Part shown: in pieces, positions 1 through 5,446 of the stretch
How the letters are laid out: every line of letters begins with the position of its first letter
Numbering within the stretch: the stretch's first letter is position 1
Origin: Caulobacteraceae bacterium
Lineage (GTDB): Bacteria > Pseudomonadota > Alphaproteobacteria > Caulobacterales > Caulobacteraceae
Direction: 5' to 3'
DNA length: 5,446 nucleotides
NCBI GenBank assembly: GCA_947456005.1
Contig: CANGRP010000177.1
Span: 1-5,446 of the forward strand
Program-made: the position numbers and the translations under genes
Notes under the pieces: generated by a model
The model's database searches: none
Seen by the model: the letters and a program-made list of their open reading frames with translations, nothing else
Told to the model about the DNA's origin: nothing

Positions 1-41
1 CATCCAATACCTAGGTTCCAACCACCCCTGAGGAGGATGCC

Positions 42-965
42 ATGTTTCCCCTGCTGACGGTCGGACTTCTTGTCCTCCTCGCCATCGTGGTCGTGCTGTC
101 GACGATCAAGATCGTCCCCCAGGGACGTGAGTTCACCGTCGAGCACTTTGGCCGGTATGTCCGGACCCTCAAGCCGGGGATCAACATCCTGACCCCCTTC
201 GTCGAGACCATCGGCGCCCGGATCAACATGATGGAGCAGGTCCTGGACGTGCCCCGCCAGGAGGTCATCACCAAGGACAACGTCACAGTCCAGGTGGACG
301 CCATCGTCTTCATCCAGGTCATGGACGCCGCCTCGGCCGCCTACCGGGTGACCAATCTCGACTACGCCATCACCCAGCTCTCCATGACCAACCTGCGCAC
401 GGTGGTCGGGAACATGGAGCTGGACGAGGTGCTCAGCCAGCGCGACCAGATCAACACCCGGCTTCTCGCCGTCATCGACGAGGCCACCAGCCCCTGGGGC
501 GTGAAGGTGGCGCGGATCGAGATCAAGGACCTGTTGCCGCCGCCGGACATCTCCAACGCCATGGCCCGCCAGATGAAGGCCGAGCGGGAGCGCCGGGCGG
601 TGATCACCGAGGCGGACGGCGAGAAGCAGGCGGCGATCGCCCGGGCCGAGGGCGCCAAGCAGGCGGCCATCCTGGAGGCCGAGGGCCGCCGAGAGGCCGC
701 CTTCCGGGACGCCGAGGCGCGCGAGCGCTCTGCAGAGGCCGAGGCCGAAGCCACCCGCATGGTGTCCGAGGCCATCGCCAAGGGCGACGTCAACGCCATC
801 AACTACTTCATCGCCCAGCGTTATGTGGACGCCTTCGCCAAGCTGGCCGAGAGCCCGCAGCAGAAGACCGTGATCGTGCCCGCCGAGATGTCCTCGATGA
901 TCGGCTCGATCGCCGGCGTGTCCGAACTCGTCAACAGCGCCCGCGGCGGCGCGAAGGAGGGCTGA
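42..965 (+). CDS. qmcA: SPFH/Band 7 membrane protein, stomatin-like QmcA type
   Basis: This 307-residue protein is probably membrane-anchored and forms large ring or cage oligomers that organise membrane microdomains or influence membrane proteolysis. That role is known for the SPFH family and is not shown here. An N-terminal hydrophobic segment (about residues 3-22) is followed by the SPFH domain (about 24-185), with the typical VPQGRE entry and the LKPGINILTPF stretch. A long charged, Ala/Glu-rich helix (about 175-246) contains 11-residue repeats, and a conserved-looking C-terminal part contains NYFIAQRYVDAF (254-265). The length matches E. coli QmcA (about 305). The ATG is well supported by AGGAGG at 31-36, five bases upstream. 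The stop is one base before an NfeD gene, the classical partner of this family, so the two form an operon. The promoter lies mostly outside the window. The family assignment is firm; the symbol is by similarity to E. coli. Confidence 0.93.
   Translation: MFPLLTVGLLVLLAIVVVLSTIKIVPQGREFTVEHFGRYVRTLKPGINILTPFVETIGARINMMEQVLDVPRQEVITKDNVTVQVDAIVFIQVMDAASAAYRVTNLDYAITQLSMTNLRTVVGNMELDEVLSQRDQINTRLLAVIDEATSPWGVKVARIEIKDLLPPPDISNAMARQMKAERERRAVITEADGEKQAAIARAEGAKQAAILEAEGRREAAFRDAEARERSAEAEAEATRMVSEAIAKGDVNAINYFIAQRYVDAFAKLAESPQQKTVIVPAEMSSMIGSIAGVSELVNSARGGAKEG
615..779 (+). repeat. Five 11-residue (hendecad) repeats in the QmcA coiled-coil helix
   Basis: Residues 192-246 divide into five consecutive 11-residue units: DGEKQAAIARA, EGAKQAAILEA, EGRREAAFRDA, EARERSAEAEA and EATRMVSEAIA. 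The first three are clearly alike, and the similarity is visible in DNA as approximate 33-base repeats; the last two are degenerate. Eleven-residue periodicity fits a nearly straight helical wall, as in the long helices of SPFH cages (HflK/HflC, flotillin). The structural reading is inferred from the family. Confidence 0.7.
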
Positions 966-966
966 A

Positions 967-1428
967 ATGGCGGGCGTGATCGAAATCCTCGCCGCCCAGC
1001 CGTTCTGGTTCTGGGGTGGCTTGGCCGTGGCCCTCCTCGCCATCGAGGCGGCGACCGGCACGGGCTGGCTCCTGTGGCCCTCCGCCTCGGCGGGCGCTGT
1101 GGCCCTGCTCGCCCTCGTGCTGGATCCCGGCTGGACGGGGCAGGCGGTCTTCTTCGCCGTCCTGACCCTGGTCACGACCTTCGGCGCCCGCCGTTACTTC
1201 CCACGGGGCGGGGCCGCGGCGTCCGGGGATATCAATGACACCTCCACGCGCCTGGTCGGCCAGGCGGCCCGCACCGTCGACGCCTTCCACAAGGGCGAGG
1301 GGCGGATCGCCCTCGACGGCAAGGAATGGGCCGCGCACCTGGAGGGCGGCGGCGCCCTGGCCGCCGGCGCCGAGGTGGAGGTTACCGGCGTCCGGGGTTC
1401 GATCCTCGAGGTCCGCCGGCGGGGCTGA
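967..1428 (+). CDS. Short NfeD-family membrane protein, partner of the SPFH protein
   Basis: This 153-residue protein looks like the short NfeD type, similar in size and layout to E. coli YbbJ and lacking the N-terminal ClpP-like serine protease domain of long NfeD proteins. Three hydrophobic segments (about residues 13-30, 35-52 and 57-73) are followed by a soluble, beta-rich C-terminal region (about 95-152) with the Gly/Val pattern of the NfeD OB fold, including LVGQAARTV and a LDGKEWAAH stretch near 116-124. NfeD proteins are commonly encoded next to stomatin-like proteins and are thought to act with them at the membrane. Here the gene starts one base after the qmcA stop, and its ribosome binding site (AAGGAGG, 954-960, six bases before the ATG) lies inside the qmcA end, so the pair is probably co-translated. 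The last 47 bases overlap the 3' end of the opposing marR gene. The biochemical role is unknown. Confidence 0.88.
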   Translation: MAGVIEILAAQPFWFWGGLAVALLAIEAATGTGWLLWPSASAGAVALLALVLDPGWTGQAVFFAVLTLVTTFGARRYFPRGGAAASGDINDTSTRLVGQAARTVDAFHKGEGRIALDGKEWAAHLEGGGALAAGAEVEVTGVRGSILEVRRRG

Positions 1429-1882
1429 GCGCCTCCAGGCTAAGGCGGAGGTCCCGCAGGAAGCCGAGACCGTCCTTCAGGTAGTTGTCATTCAAATCAG
1501 TTTTCAGCTGGTCGGTTCCCGGGCGCAAGGCCGCGGCCGCGCTGCGGGCCCTGTCTGCGCCTTCGAGGGTCATGAAGACCTGCTTGCGCCGCCCGTCGCG
1601 GTCGTCCCCGGCGATCTGGATCCATCCCAGGGCCTCAAGGCGCTGGAGCAGGTGCGTCACCGCGCCCCGGGTCATTCGCAGCCGGTAAGCGATCTCCGCC
1701 GGAGAAGCGCCGTCGCCAAAGCGCAGGAAATCTCTCAGGACTTGAAACTGGGTGTAGGACATGGGCGACGGCAGCCGGGCCTCCACCGCCCGCCGGAGGG
1801 CGTCCTCGGCCGCGCTGAGTTCGTAGAGGACCTCGAGGTGGGGCGGGTCCGCCGACCGTGTCCGTATGGTTGCCGAGGGCAT
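1382..1882 (-). CDS. MarR-family winged-helix transcriptional regulator
   Basis: This 166-residue protein is a probable dimeric DNA-binding repressor responding to a small molecule or stress signal; neither ligand nor targets can be read from the sequence. The winged helix spans about residues 42-110: YTQFQVLRDFL, then ASPAEIAYRLRMTRGAVTHLLQ (helix-turn-helix, recognition helix about 71-86), then LGWIQI and the wing DDRDGRRKQVFMTLEG (93-108), the classic MarR D-x-R-D-G-R signature. The flanking helices (about 14-38 and 125-151) would form the dimer interface. There is no cysteine, so a thiol-switch OhrR-type mechanism is unlikely. The ATG at 1882 has GGAG at 1891-1888, five bases upstream. 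It lies 51 bases downstream of rnhA on the same strand, but has its own likely promoter and a palindrome suited to autoregulation. Residues 152-166 (Gly/Pro/Arg-rich) lie in the tail-to-tail overlap with nfeD and may be a recent extension. Confidence 0.9.
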   Translation of the reverse strand: MPSATIRTRSADPPHLEVLYELSAAEDALRRAVEARLPSPMSYTQFQVLRDFLRFGDGASPAEIAYRLRMTRGAVTHLLQRLEALGWIQIAGDDRDGRRKQVFMTLEGADRARSAAAALRPGTDQLKTDLNDNYLKDGLGFLRDLRLSLEALSPAGGPRGSNPGRR

Positions 1883-1894
1883 TCCATCTCCAAC

Positions 1895-1910
1895 AGTTGT
1901 AAAGACAACT
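1895..1910. promoter_or_regulatory. Perfect 6-4-6 palindrome, probable MarR operator
   Basis: The site reads AGTTGT-AAAG-ACAACT, two perfect 6-base arms around a 4-base centre, 12 bases upstream of the marR start codon. TTG/CAA-containing half-sites of about this spacing are typical for MarR-family dimers. It overlaps the proposed -10 element and transcription start of marR, so occupancy would block transcription: negative autoregulation, the usual arrangement in this family. A second, shorter palindrome (CAACAGTTG, 1891-1899) overlaps its left arm. Binding by this particular protein is inferred from position and symmetry. Confidence 0.6.
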
Positions 1911-1937
1911 ATCAGGTGTCTCGTCGTTTCCCGTCAA
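1908..1937 (-). promoter_or_regulatory. Putative sigma-70-type promoter for marR
   Basis: On the minus strand, TTGACG (1937-1932, five of six bases of the -35 consensus) is separated by 18 bases from GATAGT (1913-1908, four of six of the -10 consensus). The -35 overlaps the rnhA stop codon, and the expected transcription start, near 1901, falls inside the palindrome. The match is by eye; the -10 is only moderate and the spacer slightly long. It would let marR be transcribed separately from ispH-thrB-rnhA. Confidence 0.4.
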
Positions 1938-2380
1938 GCGTCGAAGGGCCCCTCGGTGAGGCCGCGCCGGGCCAAGGCGTCGGCCCGCTCGTTCAGTTCA
2001 TGACCATTGTGGCCCTTGACCCAGCGCCACTGCACCTCGTGCCTCTGCCGGGCCTCGTCCAGGCGACGCCACAGATCCTCATTCTTTACCGGCTTGCGGT
2101 CGGCGGTCTTCCAGCCCCGGGCCTTCCAGTTCCGCACCCACTCTGTGATGCCGGTCCGCAGGTACTGACTGTCGGTGTGCAGCTCGACCCGGCAGGGACG
2201 CTTCAGGGCCTCCAGGGCGCGGATGGCGGCCATCAGCTCCATGCGGTTGTTGGTGGTCGCCGGATCGCCGCCGAAGAGTTCCCGCTCATGGTCGCCCCAG
2301 AGCAGGACGGCGCCCCAGCCGCCGGGCCCCGGATTCCCCGAGCAGGCGCCGTCCGTGTAGATCACGACGTCCGGCGTCAC
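1934..2380 (-). CDS. rnhA: Ribonuclease HI
   Basis: RNase HI cuts the RNA strand of RNA-DNA hybrids, removing R-loops and helping clear primers in the cytoplasm. The 148-residue product shows the full catalytic set in E. coli numbering: D10 (in YTDGACSGNPGPGGWG), E48 (in TTNNRMELMA), D70 (in HTDSQY) and D134 (in NERADALA), plus the flexible-loop H124 (in VKGHNG). The basic, Trp-rich handle (about 81-98, WVRNWKARGWKTADRKPVK) is also present, so it should be a full handle-containing enzyme. Translation starts at GTG, sharing the four bases GTGA with the thrB stop, and there is no good Shine-Dalgarno sequence in front, so translational coupling to thrB is likely. The ispH-thrB-rnhA order is, as I recall, common in alphaproteobacteria. 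Confidence 0.97.
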   Translation of the reverse strand: MTPDVVIYTDGACSGNPGPGGWGAVLLWGDHERELFGGDPATTNNRMELMAAIRALEALKRPCRVELHTDSQYLRTGITEWVRNWKARGWKTADRKPVKNEDLWRRLDEARQRHEVQWRWVKGHNGHELNERADALARRGLTEGPFDA

Positions 2381-3342
2381 TTGCCTGGGCCGAAGAGGAG
2401 GAGGTCGGCGGATTCCCGGTGGACCGCGAGCTTGCGCTCGTATTCCAGGGGCGACTTCGGCCTGACAAGGGCGCCTTCAGGGACGGGTCCCCAGTCCGCC
2501 AGCCGGGTCAGGAAGAACCGCATGGCCGCCCCCCGGGCCAGGACGGGCAGGGCCGCGCGCTCGGCGGCGCCGAGAGGGCGGCGGGACTCATAACCAGCCA
2601 CCAGGGCGCGGGCGCTGGTCACGTTGAAGCTTCCGTCCGCCTCGAAGCACCAGGCGTTGAGCGCGACCGCGATGTCGTAAGCCAGAACGTCGTTGCAGGC
2701 GAAGTAGAAGTCTATCGCGCCCGCGAAGGCCTCGCCCCGGAAGAAGACGTTGTCGGGGAAGAAGTCCGCATGGATCACCCCCGAGGGAAGGTCCGACGGC
2801 CAGGCGGCGTCCAGGGCGTCCAGGTCCGCGCGGATCGTCCGGGAGAGTCCCGGCTTGAGGGTATCGGCGGCGGCCTCCAGGGGCTCGAAGAAGGGCCGCC
2901 AGGCCGCATGGCCCAGGGTGTTCTCCCGCGTCAGCGCGAAGCCTTCCGACGCCAGGTGCAGCCAGGCCAGGCCCGCGCCCGCCTCCCGGCAATGGGCGGC
3001 GTTGGGCCGGCGCACTGAAAGGCCGAGCAGGAAGGTGACGATGGCCGCCGGCTTGCCCCGCACGACCTTCAGGGTCCGACCCTGCCGATCCGCGACCGGC
3101 GCGGCGCCTGGAAAGCCCCGCCGGGACAGCCAGGTCAGGAGGTCGAGGAAGTAGGGCAGGTCATCGGCCCTGACCCGCTTCTCGTAGATGGTCAGGATGA
3201 ACCGGCCAGCCTCGGTCTCCAGGAGGAAGTTTGAGTTCTCGACCCCTTCGGCCACTCCCTTGAGGGACAGGGGCGCGCCGAGGTCGAAATCGGCGAGCAG
3301 GGTCGCCAGTTCCTCGTCTGTGATGTCGGTATAGACGGCCAT
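2377..3342 (-). CDS. thrB: Homoserine kinase, APH/choline-kinase-like type
   Basis: The enzyme phosphorylates homoserine with ATP to give O-phosphohomoserine, the substrate of threonine synthase, in the cytoplasm. The 321-residue product begins MAVYTDI, characteristic of the alphaproteobacterial/pseudomonad ThrB that belongs to the aminoglycoside phosphotransferase-like kinase fold and is unrelated to the GHMP-type ThrB of E. coli. The N lobe has GVAEGVENSNFLLET (29-43) followed by the FILTIYEKR strand (48-56). The catalytic loop is VIHADFFPDN (189-198) with D193 as probable base and N198, followed by the metal-binding D211 in AIDFYFACND. Length is normal for the type. The gene is 98 bases downstream of ispH on the same strand and overlaps rnhA by GTGA. 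No clear Shine-Dalgarno sequence precedes the ATG. The gap contains a TTGACC (3377-3372) but no convincing -10. Confidence 0.95.
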   Translation of the reverse strand: MAVYTDITDEELATLLADFDLGAPLSLKGVAEGVENSNFLLETEAGRFILTIYEKRVRADDLPYFLDLLTWLSRRGFPGAAPVADRQGRTLKVVRGKPAAIVTFLLGLSVRRPNAAHCREAGAGLAWLHLASEGFALTRENTLGHAAWRPFFEPLEAAADTLKPGLSRTIRADLDALDAAWPSDLPSGVIHADFFPDNVFFRGEAFAGAIDFYFACNDVLAYDIAVALNAWCFEADGSFNVTSARALVAGYESRRPLGAAERAALPVLARGAAMRFFLTRLADWGPVPEGALVRPKSPLEYERKLAVHRESADLLLFGPGK

Positions 3343-3441
3343 GCGCCCGGATTGGGCGAGCCGCGGGGCCGGGTCAAGCCAGTTCGTGGCGACGCCGGAA
3401 GTCGGGAGTCCGAGGGTCTGTGGGGTTGTCCGGGGACAGCC

Positions 3442-4401
3442 TCACGCCAGCAGGGCCCGGGGGAGCTTGAAGCTGACCGTTTCGCGGGCCGCGCCGATCT
3501 CTTCCACCGTGACGACAAAGGCGCCGGAGAGTTTGCGGATCACCCCCTGGACAAGGTCCTCGGGGGCCGAGGCGCCCGCGGTGACGCCGACGGTCCGGGC
3601 GCCCGTGATCCAGGCGAGGTCGAGGTCATCGGCGTCGTCGATCAGGAAGGCCTTCGGGGCGCCGGCCCGGAGCCCCACCTCGACCAGGCGGACGGAGTTG
3701 GAGGAGTTGGCGGAACCGATCACCAAAAGGACGTCGCAGTCGCCGGCGATGGACTTCACCGCCTCCTGCCGGTTGGTGGTCGCGTAGCAGATGTCGTCCC
3801 GGTGCGGCGCGGCCATGTCCGGGAATCGCGCCTTGAGCGCCTCGACGATCTCGGCTGTGTCATCCACCGACAGGGTGGTCTGGGTGACGTAGGCCACCCC
3901 GCCTTCGCCCTGCGGGACAAAGGACTGGGCGTCCTGGAGGGTCTCGATCAGCACCACCGCCCCGTCCGGCAGCTGGCCCATGGTCCCGACCACCTCCGGG
4001 TGCCCGGCGTGGCCGATGAGCAGGACCTGGCGGCCGGCGCCGTGATGGCGGGCGGCCTCGACATGCACTTTGGAGACGAGGGGGCAGGTGGCGTCCAGAA
4101 AGGTCATGCCGCGCGCCTTGGCGCCTTCCATGACGGCGCGTGGACTTCCGTGGGCGGAGAACACCACGGGCCGGTCATCCGGGCATTCCTCGAGAGTCTC
4201 GACGAAGACGGCGCCCATGTCCCTGAGGCGGGAGACGACATGGCGATTGTGCACGATCTCATGGCGCACATAGACCGGAGCCCCGAAGCGCTCGAGGGTC
4301 GCCTCGACCACCTGGATGGCGCGGTCGACGCCCGCGCAGAAGCCCCGCGGGGCGGCCAGTCGGACGGTCAGGACGGCGGGGGCGGGGGGGTCTGCACTCA
4401 T
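3442..4401 (-). CDS. ispH: 4-hydroxy-3-methylbut-2-enyl diphosphate reductase
   Basis: IspH (LytB) is the last enzyme of the MEP pathway. It reduces HMBPP to isopentenyl and dimethylallyl diphosphate using a [4Fe-4S] cluster. The three cluster cysteines are present: C22 (in PRGFCAGVDRAI), C106 (in DATCPLVSK) and C205 (in ICYATTNRQ). Substrate-binding residues also appear: H51 (in EIVHN), H84 (in FSAHG), H134 and E136 (in GHAGHPEVVGTMGQ), the TQTTLSVDDT segment (173-182), GSANSSNS (229-236) and TAGASAPE (274-281). The 319-residue length agrees with E. coli (316). A GGAGG motif lies only one base before the ATG (4407-4403), too close for normal use, yet no in-frame ATG or GTG follows before the conserved region, so this start is kept. 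The gene diverges from the exported-protein gene and heads the ispH-thrB-rnhA row. Confidence 0.97.
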   Translation of the reverse strand: MSADPPAPAVLTVRLAAPRGFCAGVDRAIQVVEATLERFGAPVYVRHEIVHNRHVVSRLRDMGAVFVETLEECPDDRPVVFSAHGSPRAVMEGAKARGMTFLDATCPLVSKVHVEAARHHGAGRQVLLIGHAGHPEVVGTMGQLPDGAVVLIETLQDAQSFVPQGEGGVAYVTQTTLSVDDTAEIVEALKARFPDMAAPHRDDICYATTNRQEAVKSIAGDCDVLLVIGSANSSNSVRLVEVGLRAGAPKAFLIDDADDLDLAWITGARTVGVTAGASAPEDLVQGVIRKLSGAFVVTVEEIGAARETVSFKLPRALLA

Positions 4402-4407
4402 GCCTCC

Positions 4408-4436
4408 AATCTAGGGTCTGACAGGCCGCGTTGCAG
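4408..4436 (-). promoter_or_regulatory. Weak putative ispH promoter, suggesting a leaderless start
   Basis: On the minus strand TAGATT (4413-4408, four of six of the -10 consensus) lies exactly six bases before the A of the ispH ATG, with CTGCAA (4436-4431, three of six) 17 bases further upstream. With normal spacing, transcription would begin at or next to the ATG. This is an inference from a weak match; its main support is the lack of a usable ribosome binding site. Confidence 0.25.
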
Positions 4437-4459
4437 CCGTAATCTTTGTTCAGTATCAG
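4431..4459 (+). promoter_or_regulatory. Weak putative promoter for the exported protein-argS operon
   Basis: On the plus strand TTGCAG (4431-4436, three of six) and TATCAG (4454-4459, four of six) are separated by 17 bases. Transcription from here would leave a leader of about 40 bases before the ATG at 4505. The -35 position coincides with that of the proposed ispH promoter on the other strand. Some promoter must lie in 4402-4504, because the neighbouring gene points the other way; this particular pair of boxes is only a candidate. Confidence 0.28.
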
Positions 4460-4504
4460 AAGGCCTCACCGCGCCTTCCGCGCGGGACTTCGCCGGACGA
4501 CCTG

Positions 4505-5191
4505 ATGCGCAAGAGCTCCCTGATCGCCGCCTTCCTCCTGGCCTGCGCCTTCGCCGTGCCGGCGACAGACGCCCTGGCCCAGTCCCGGCCCCGGGGCGGT
4601 GACGACCAGGCCGAGGAAGCGGCCCGGAAGCGCCAGCGCGACGCCGAGTTCGGCGACAACCAGGCGCCCCTGCCGCAGCTGCGCAACGCCGGTCCCTGCC
4701 CCTTCGTGAAGGTGCTTTACGATGCGGGGCGCTACGTGGAGTTCAATGGCGGCCGTGAGGCCTCGGCCGAGGTCGCCTGGTCCGGCGAGATCCAGAAGAT
4801 TTCCGCCGGCTGCGCCTACAAGGACGCAGAGCCGATCTCCCTGGCCATGGACATTCTGTTCGCCGCCGGTCGCGGCCCCAAGGCGAGCGGGGACAGCAAG
4901 ACCTATCGCTACTGGGTGGCTGTGACCCAAAGGAACCGCATGGTGATCGACAAGGTCTATTTCGACCTGCCGATCCGCTTCGAGCCCGGCCAGGACCGCC
5001 TCTACGCCGTGGAGCGGGTCGACGGAATCGTCATCCCGCGGGCCAGCCTGACCACCTCAGGGTCGAATTTCGAGGTGCTGGTGGGCTTTGACGTGACCCC
5101 GGCCATGGCCGACTTCAACCGCCAGGGCAAACGCTTCCGGCTCGACGCCGGCGTCCAGACCGCCGCCACGGTGAGCCGGACCCCGAAATGA
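4505..5191 (+). CDS. Exported protein of unknown function
   Basis: I do not recognise a characterised family. The 228-residue product has a clear Sec-type signal peptide: MRKSS, a hydrophobic core (about 6-20), and an ALA-QS cleavage site after residue 25. A lipoprotein reading through LLAC (C14) is less likely because the hydrophobic stretch continues past the cysteine. After a charged linker (about 28-50) comes a compact domain (about 58-215), beta-rich in pattern, with two cysteines, C65 (in NAGPCPFVKVLYDAGRYVEF) and C103 (in SAGCAYKD), that could form a disulfide in the periplasm. The YRYWVAVTQRNR segment (134-145) is also distinctive. I recall similar proteins in Caulobacterales annotated only as hypothetical or signal-sequence proteins. 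The ATG is preceded by only a weak GGA at 4495-4497. The stop overlaps the argS start by ATGA, so the two are probably translated together. Confidence 0.85.
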   Translation: MRKSSLIAAFLLACAFAVPATDALAQSRPRGGDDQAEEAARKRQRDAEFGDNQAPLPQLRNAGPCPFVKVLYDAGRYVEFNGGREASAEVAWSGEIQKISAGCAYKDAEPISLAMDILFAAGRGPKASGDSKTYRYWVAVTQRNRMVIDKVYFDLPIRFEPGQDRLYAVERVDGIVIPRASLTTSGSNFEVLVGFDVTPAMADFNRQGKRFRLDAGVQTAATVSRTPK

Positions 5192-5446
5192 CCGGGCTGA
5201 GGGGCGCGATCGACCAACGCCTCGCCGAGGCGTTCCGGGCGCTTGACCTGCCGCCTGAACTGGCGCGCGCGACGCCTTCGGACCGCCCCGACCTGGCGGA
5301 CTTCCAGTGCAATGGCGCCCTGGCGGCCGCCAAGCGGGTGGGTCGCAATCCCCGGGAGATCGCCGCCGCCGCGGCGGGCGCCCTGGAGGGCGCGACCGAG
5401 TTCGCCTCGGTCGAGATCGCTGGCCCCGGCTTCATCAATCTGAAGG
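5188..5446 (+). CDS. argS: Arginyl-tRNA synthetase, N-terminal part (cut by window edge)
   Basis: ArgS attaches arginine to tRNA-Arg in the cytoplasm. Only 86 codons are visible. They translate to a protein starting MTGLRGAIDQRLAEAF and containing SDRPDLADFQCNGALAAAK (31-49), NPREIA (54-59) and VEIAGPGFINL (75-85). These are landmarks of the N-terminal additional domain that binds the tRNA elbow in class I arginyl-tRNA synthetases. The HIGH and KMSKS-like catalytic motifs would lie beyond the window. The frame stays open to the last base. The ATG at 5188 shares ATGA with the upstream stop and has no strong ribosome binding site, which fits translational coupling. The truncation is due to the window edge and is not a mutation. 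Confidence 0.93.
   Translation, partial: MTGLRGAIDQRLAEAFRALDLPPELARATPSDRPDLADFQCNGALAAAKRVGRNPREIAAAAAGALEGATEFASVEIAGPGFINLK

Noticed and set aside
362..802. Minus-strand open frame of 146 codons inside qmcA
   Set aside because: It is a mirror of the Ala/Glu-rich coiled-coil region, with Ser/Arg/Ala low-complexity translation and no ribosome binding site or family resemblance.
1429..1460. CCTCC/GGAGG inverted repeat near the nfeD end as a terminator
   Set aside because: The stem is only five base pairs with a ten-base loop, lies inside marR coding sequence and lacks a T run.
1235..2593. Long plus-strand open frame of 452 codons across marR and rnhA
   Set aside because: It lies antisense to two well-recognised genes and partly within nfeD. 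The translation is Arg/Pro/Gly-rich without domain pattern, as expected for a shadow frame in GC-rich DNA.
3349..3377. Separate thrB promoter starting with TTGACC at 3377-3372
   Set aside because: The -35-like box is good, but the sequences 16-18 bases downstream (CAATCC region) do not resemble a -10. Read-through from ispH remains the simpler view.
3424..3441. Hairpin just after the ispH stop as a terminator
   Set aside because: On the ispH strand the arms carry a C-A mismatch, the loop is very short and no run of T follows, so it does not meet the pattern of an intrinsic terminator.
4538..4546. Lipoprotein signal (LLAC) in the exported protein
   Set aside because: The cysteine is only at residue 14, the hydrophobic core continues beyond it, and a standard ALA-Q signal peptidase I site follows at residue 25.
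3352..4602. Long plus-strand open frame of 416 codons across ispH
   Set aside because: It is antisense to an ispH gene with all catalytic residues and runs into the exported-protein gene in another frame. The absence of stops follows from GC-rich codon use.

Overview
The window is a GC-rich (by eye roughly two-thirds G+C), gene-dense chromosomal segment. Gene order, codon usage and protein style point to an alphaproteobacterium, most likely of the Caulobacter/Phenylobacterium group. That placement is an inference from remembered homologues and was not checked by search. There are eight protein-coding genes, seven complete and one cut by the right edge. I see no RNA gene, insertion sequence, CRISPR array, prophage or other sign of recent transfer, and no gene-free stretch reaches 300 bases.

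Layout. (i) 42-1428, plus strand: a two-gene membrane operon of an SPFH/stomatin-like protein (QmcA type) followed one base later by a short NfeD-family partner. (ii) 1382-4401, minus strand, read right to left: ispH (last step of the MEP isoprenoid pathway), thrB (APH-type homoserine kinase), rnhA (ribonuclease HI, overlapping thrB by GTGA) and a MarR-family regulator. The regulator has a perfect 6-4-6 palindrome and a plausible promoter in the 51-base gap before it, and its 3' end overlaps nfeD tail-to-tail by 47 bases. (iii) 4505-5446, plus strand: a secreted protein of unknown function overlapping the start of argS (arginyl-tRNA synthetase) by ATGA. Only the first 86 residues of argS are in the window. 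ispH and the secreted-protein gene diverge from a 103-base region that must hold promoters for both directions.

Functionally the window is mostly housekeeping: isoprenoid precursors, threonine synthesis, RNA-DNA hybrid removal, tRNA charging and membrane organisation. Catalytic residues are intact in IspH, ThrB and RNase HI, and no gene looks broken. The points most worth a second look are the self-contained MarR promoter/operator, a possibly leaderless ispH start, the tail-to-tail overlap, the uncharacterised exported protein coupled to argS, and the 11-residue repeats in the SPFH protein. I found no convincing undescribed multi-gene system.
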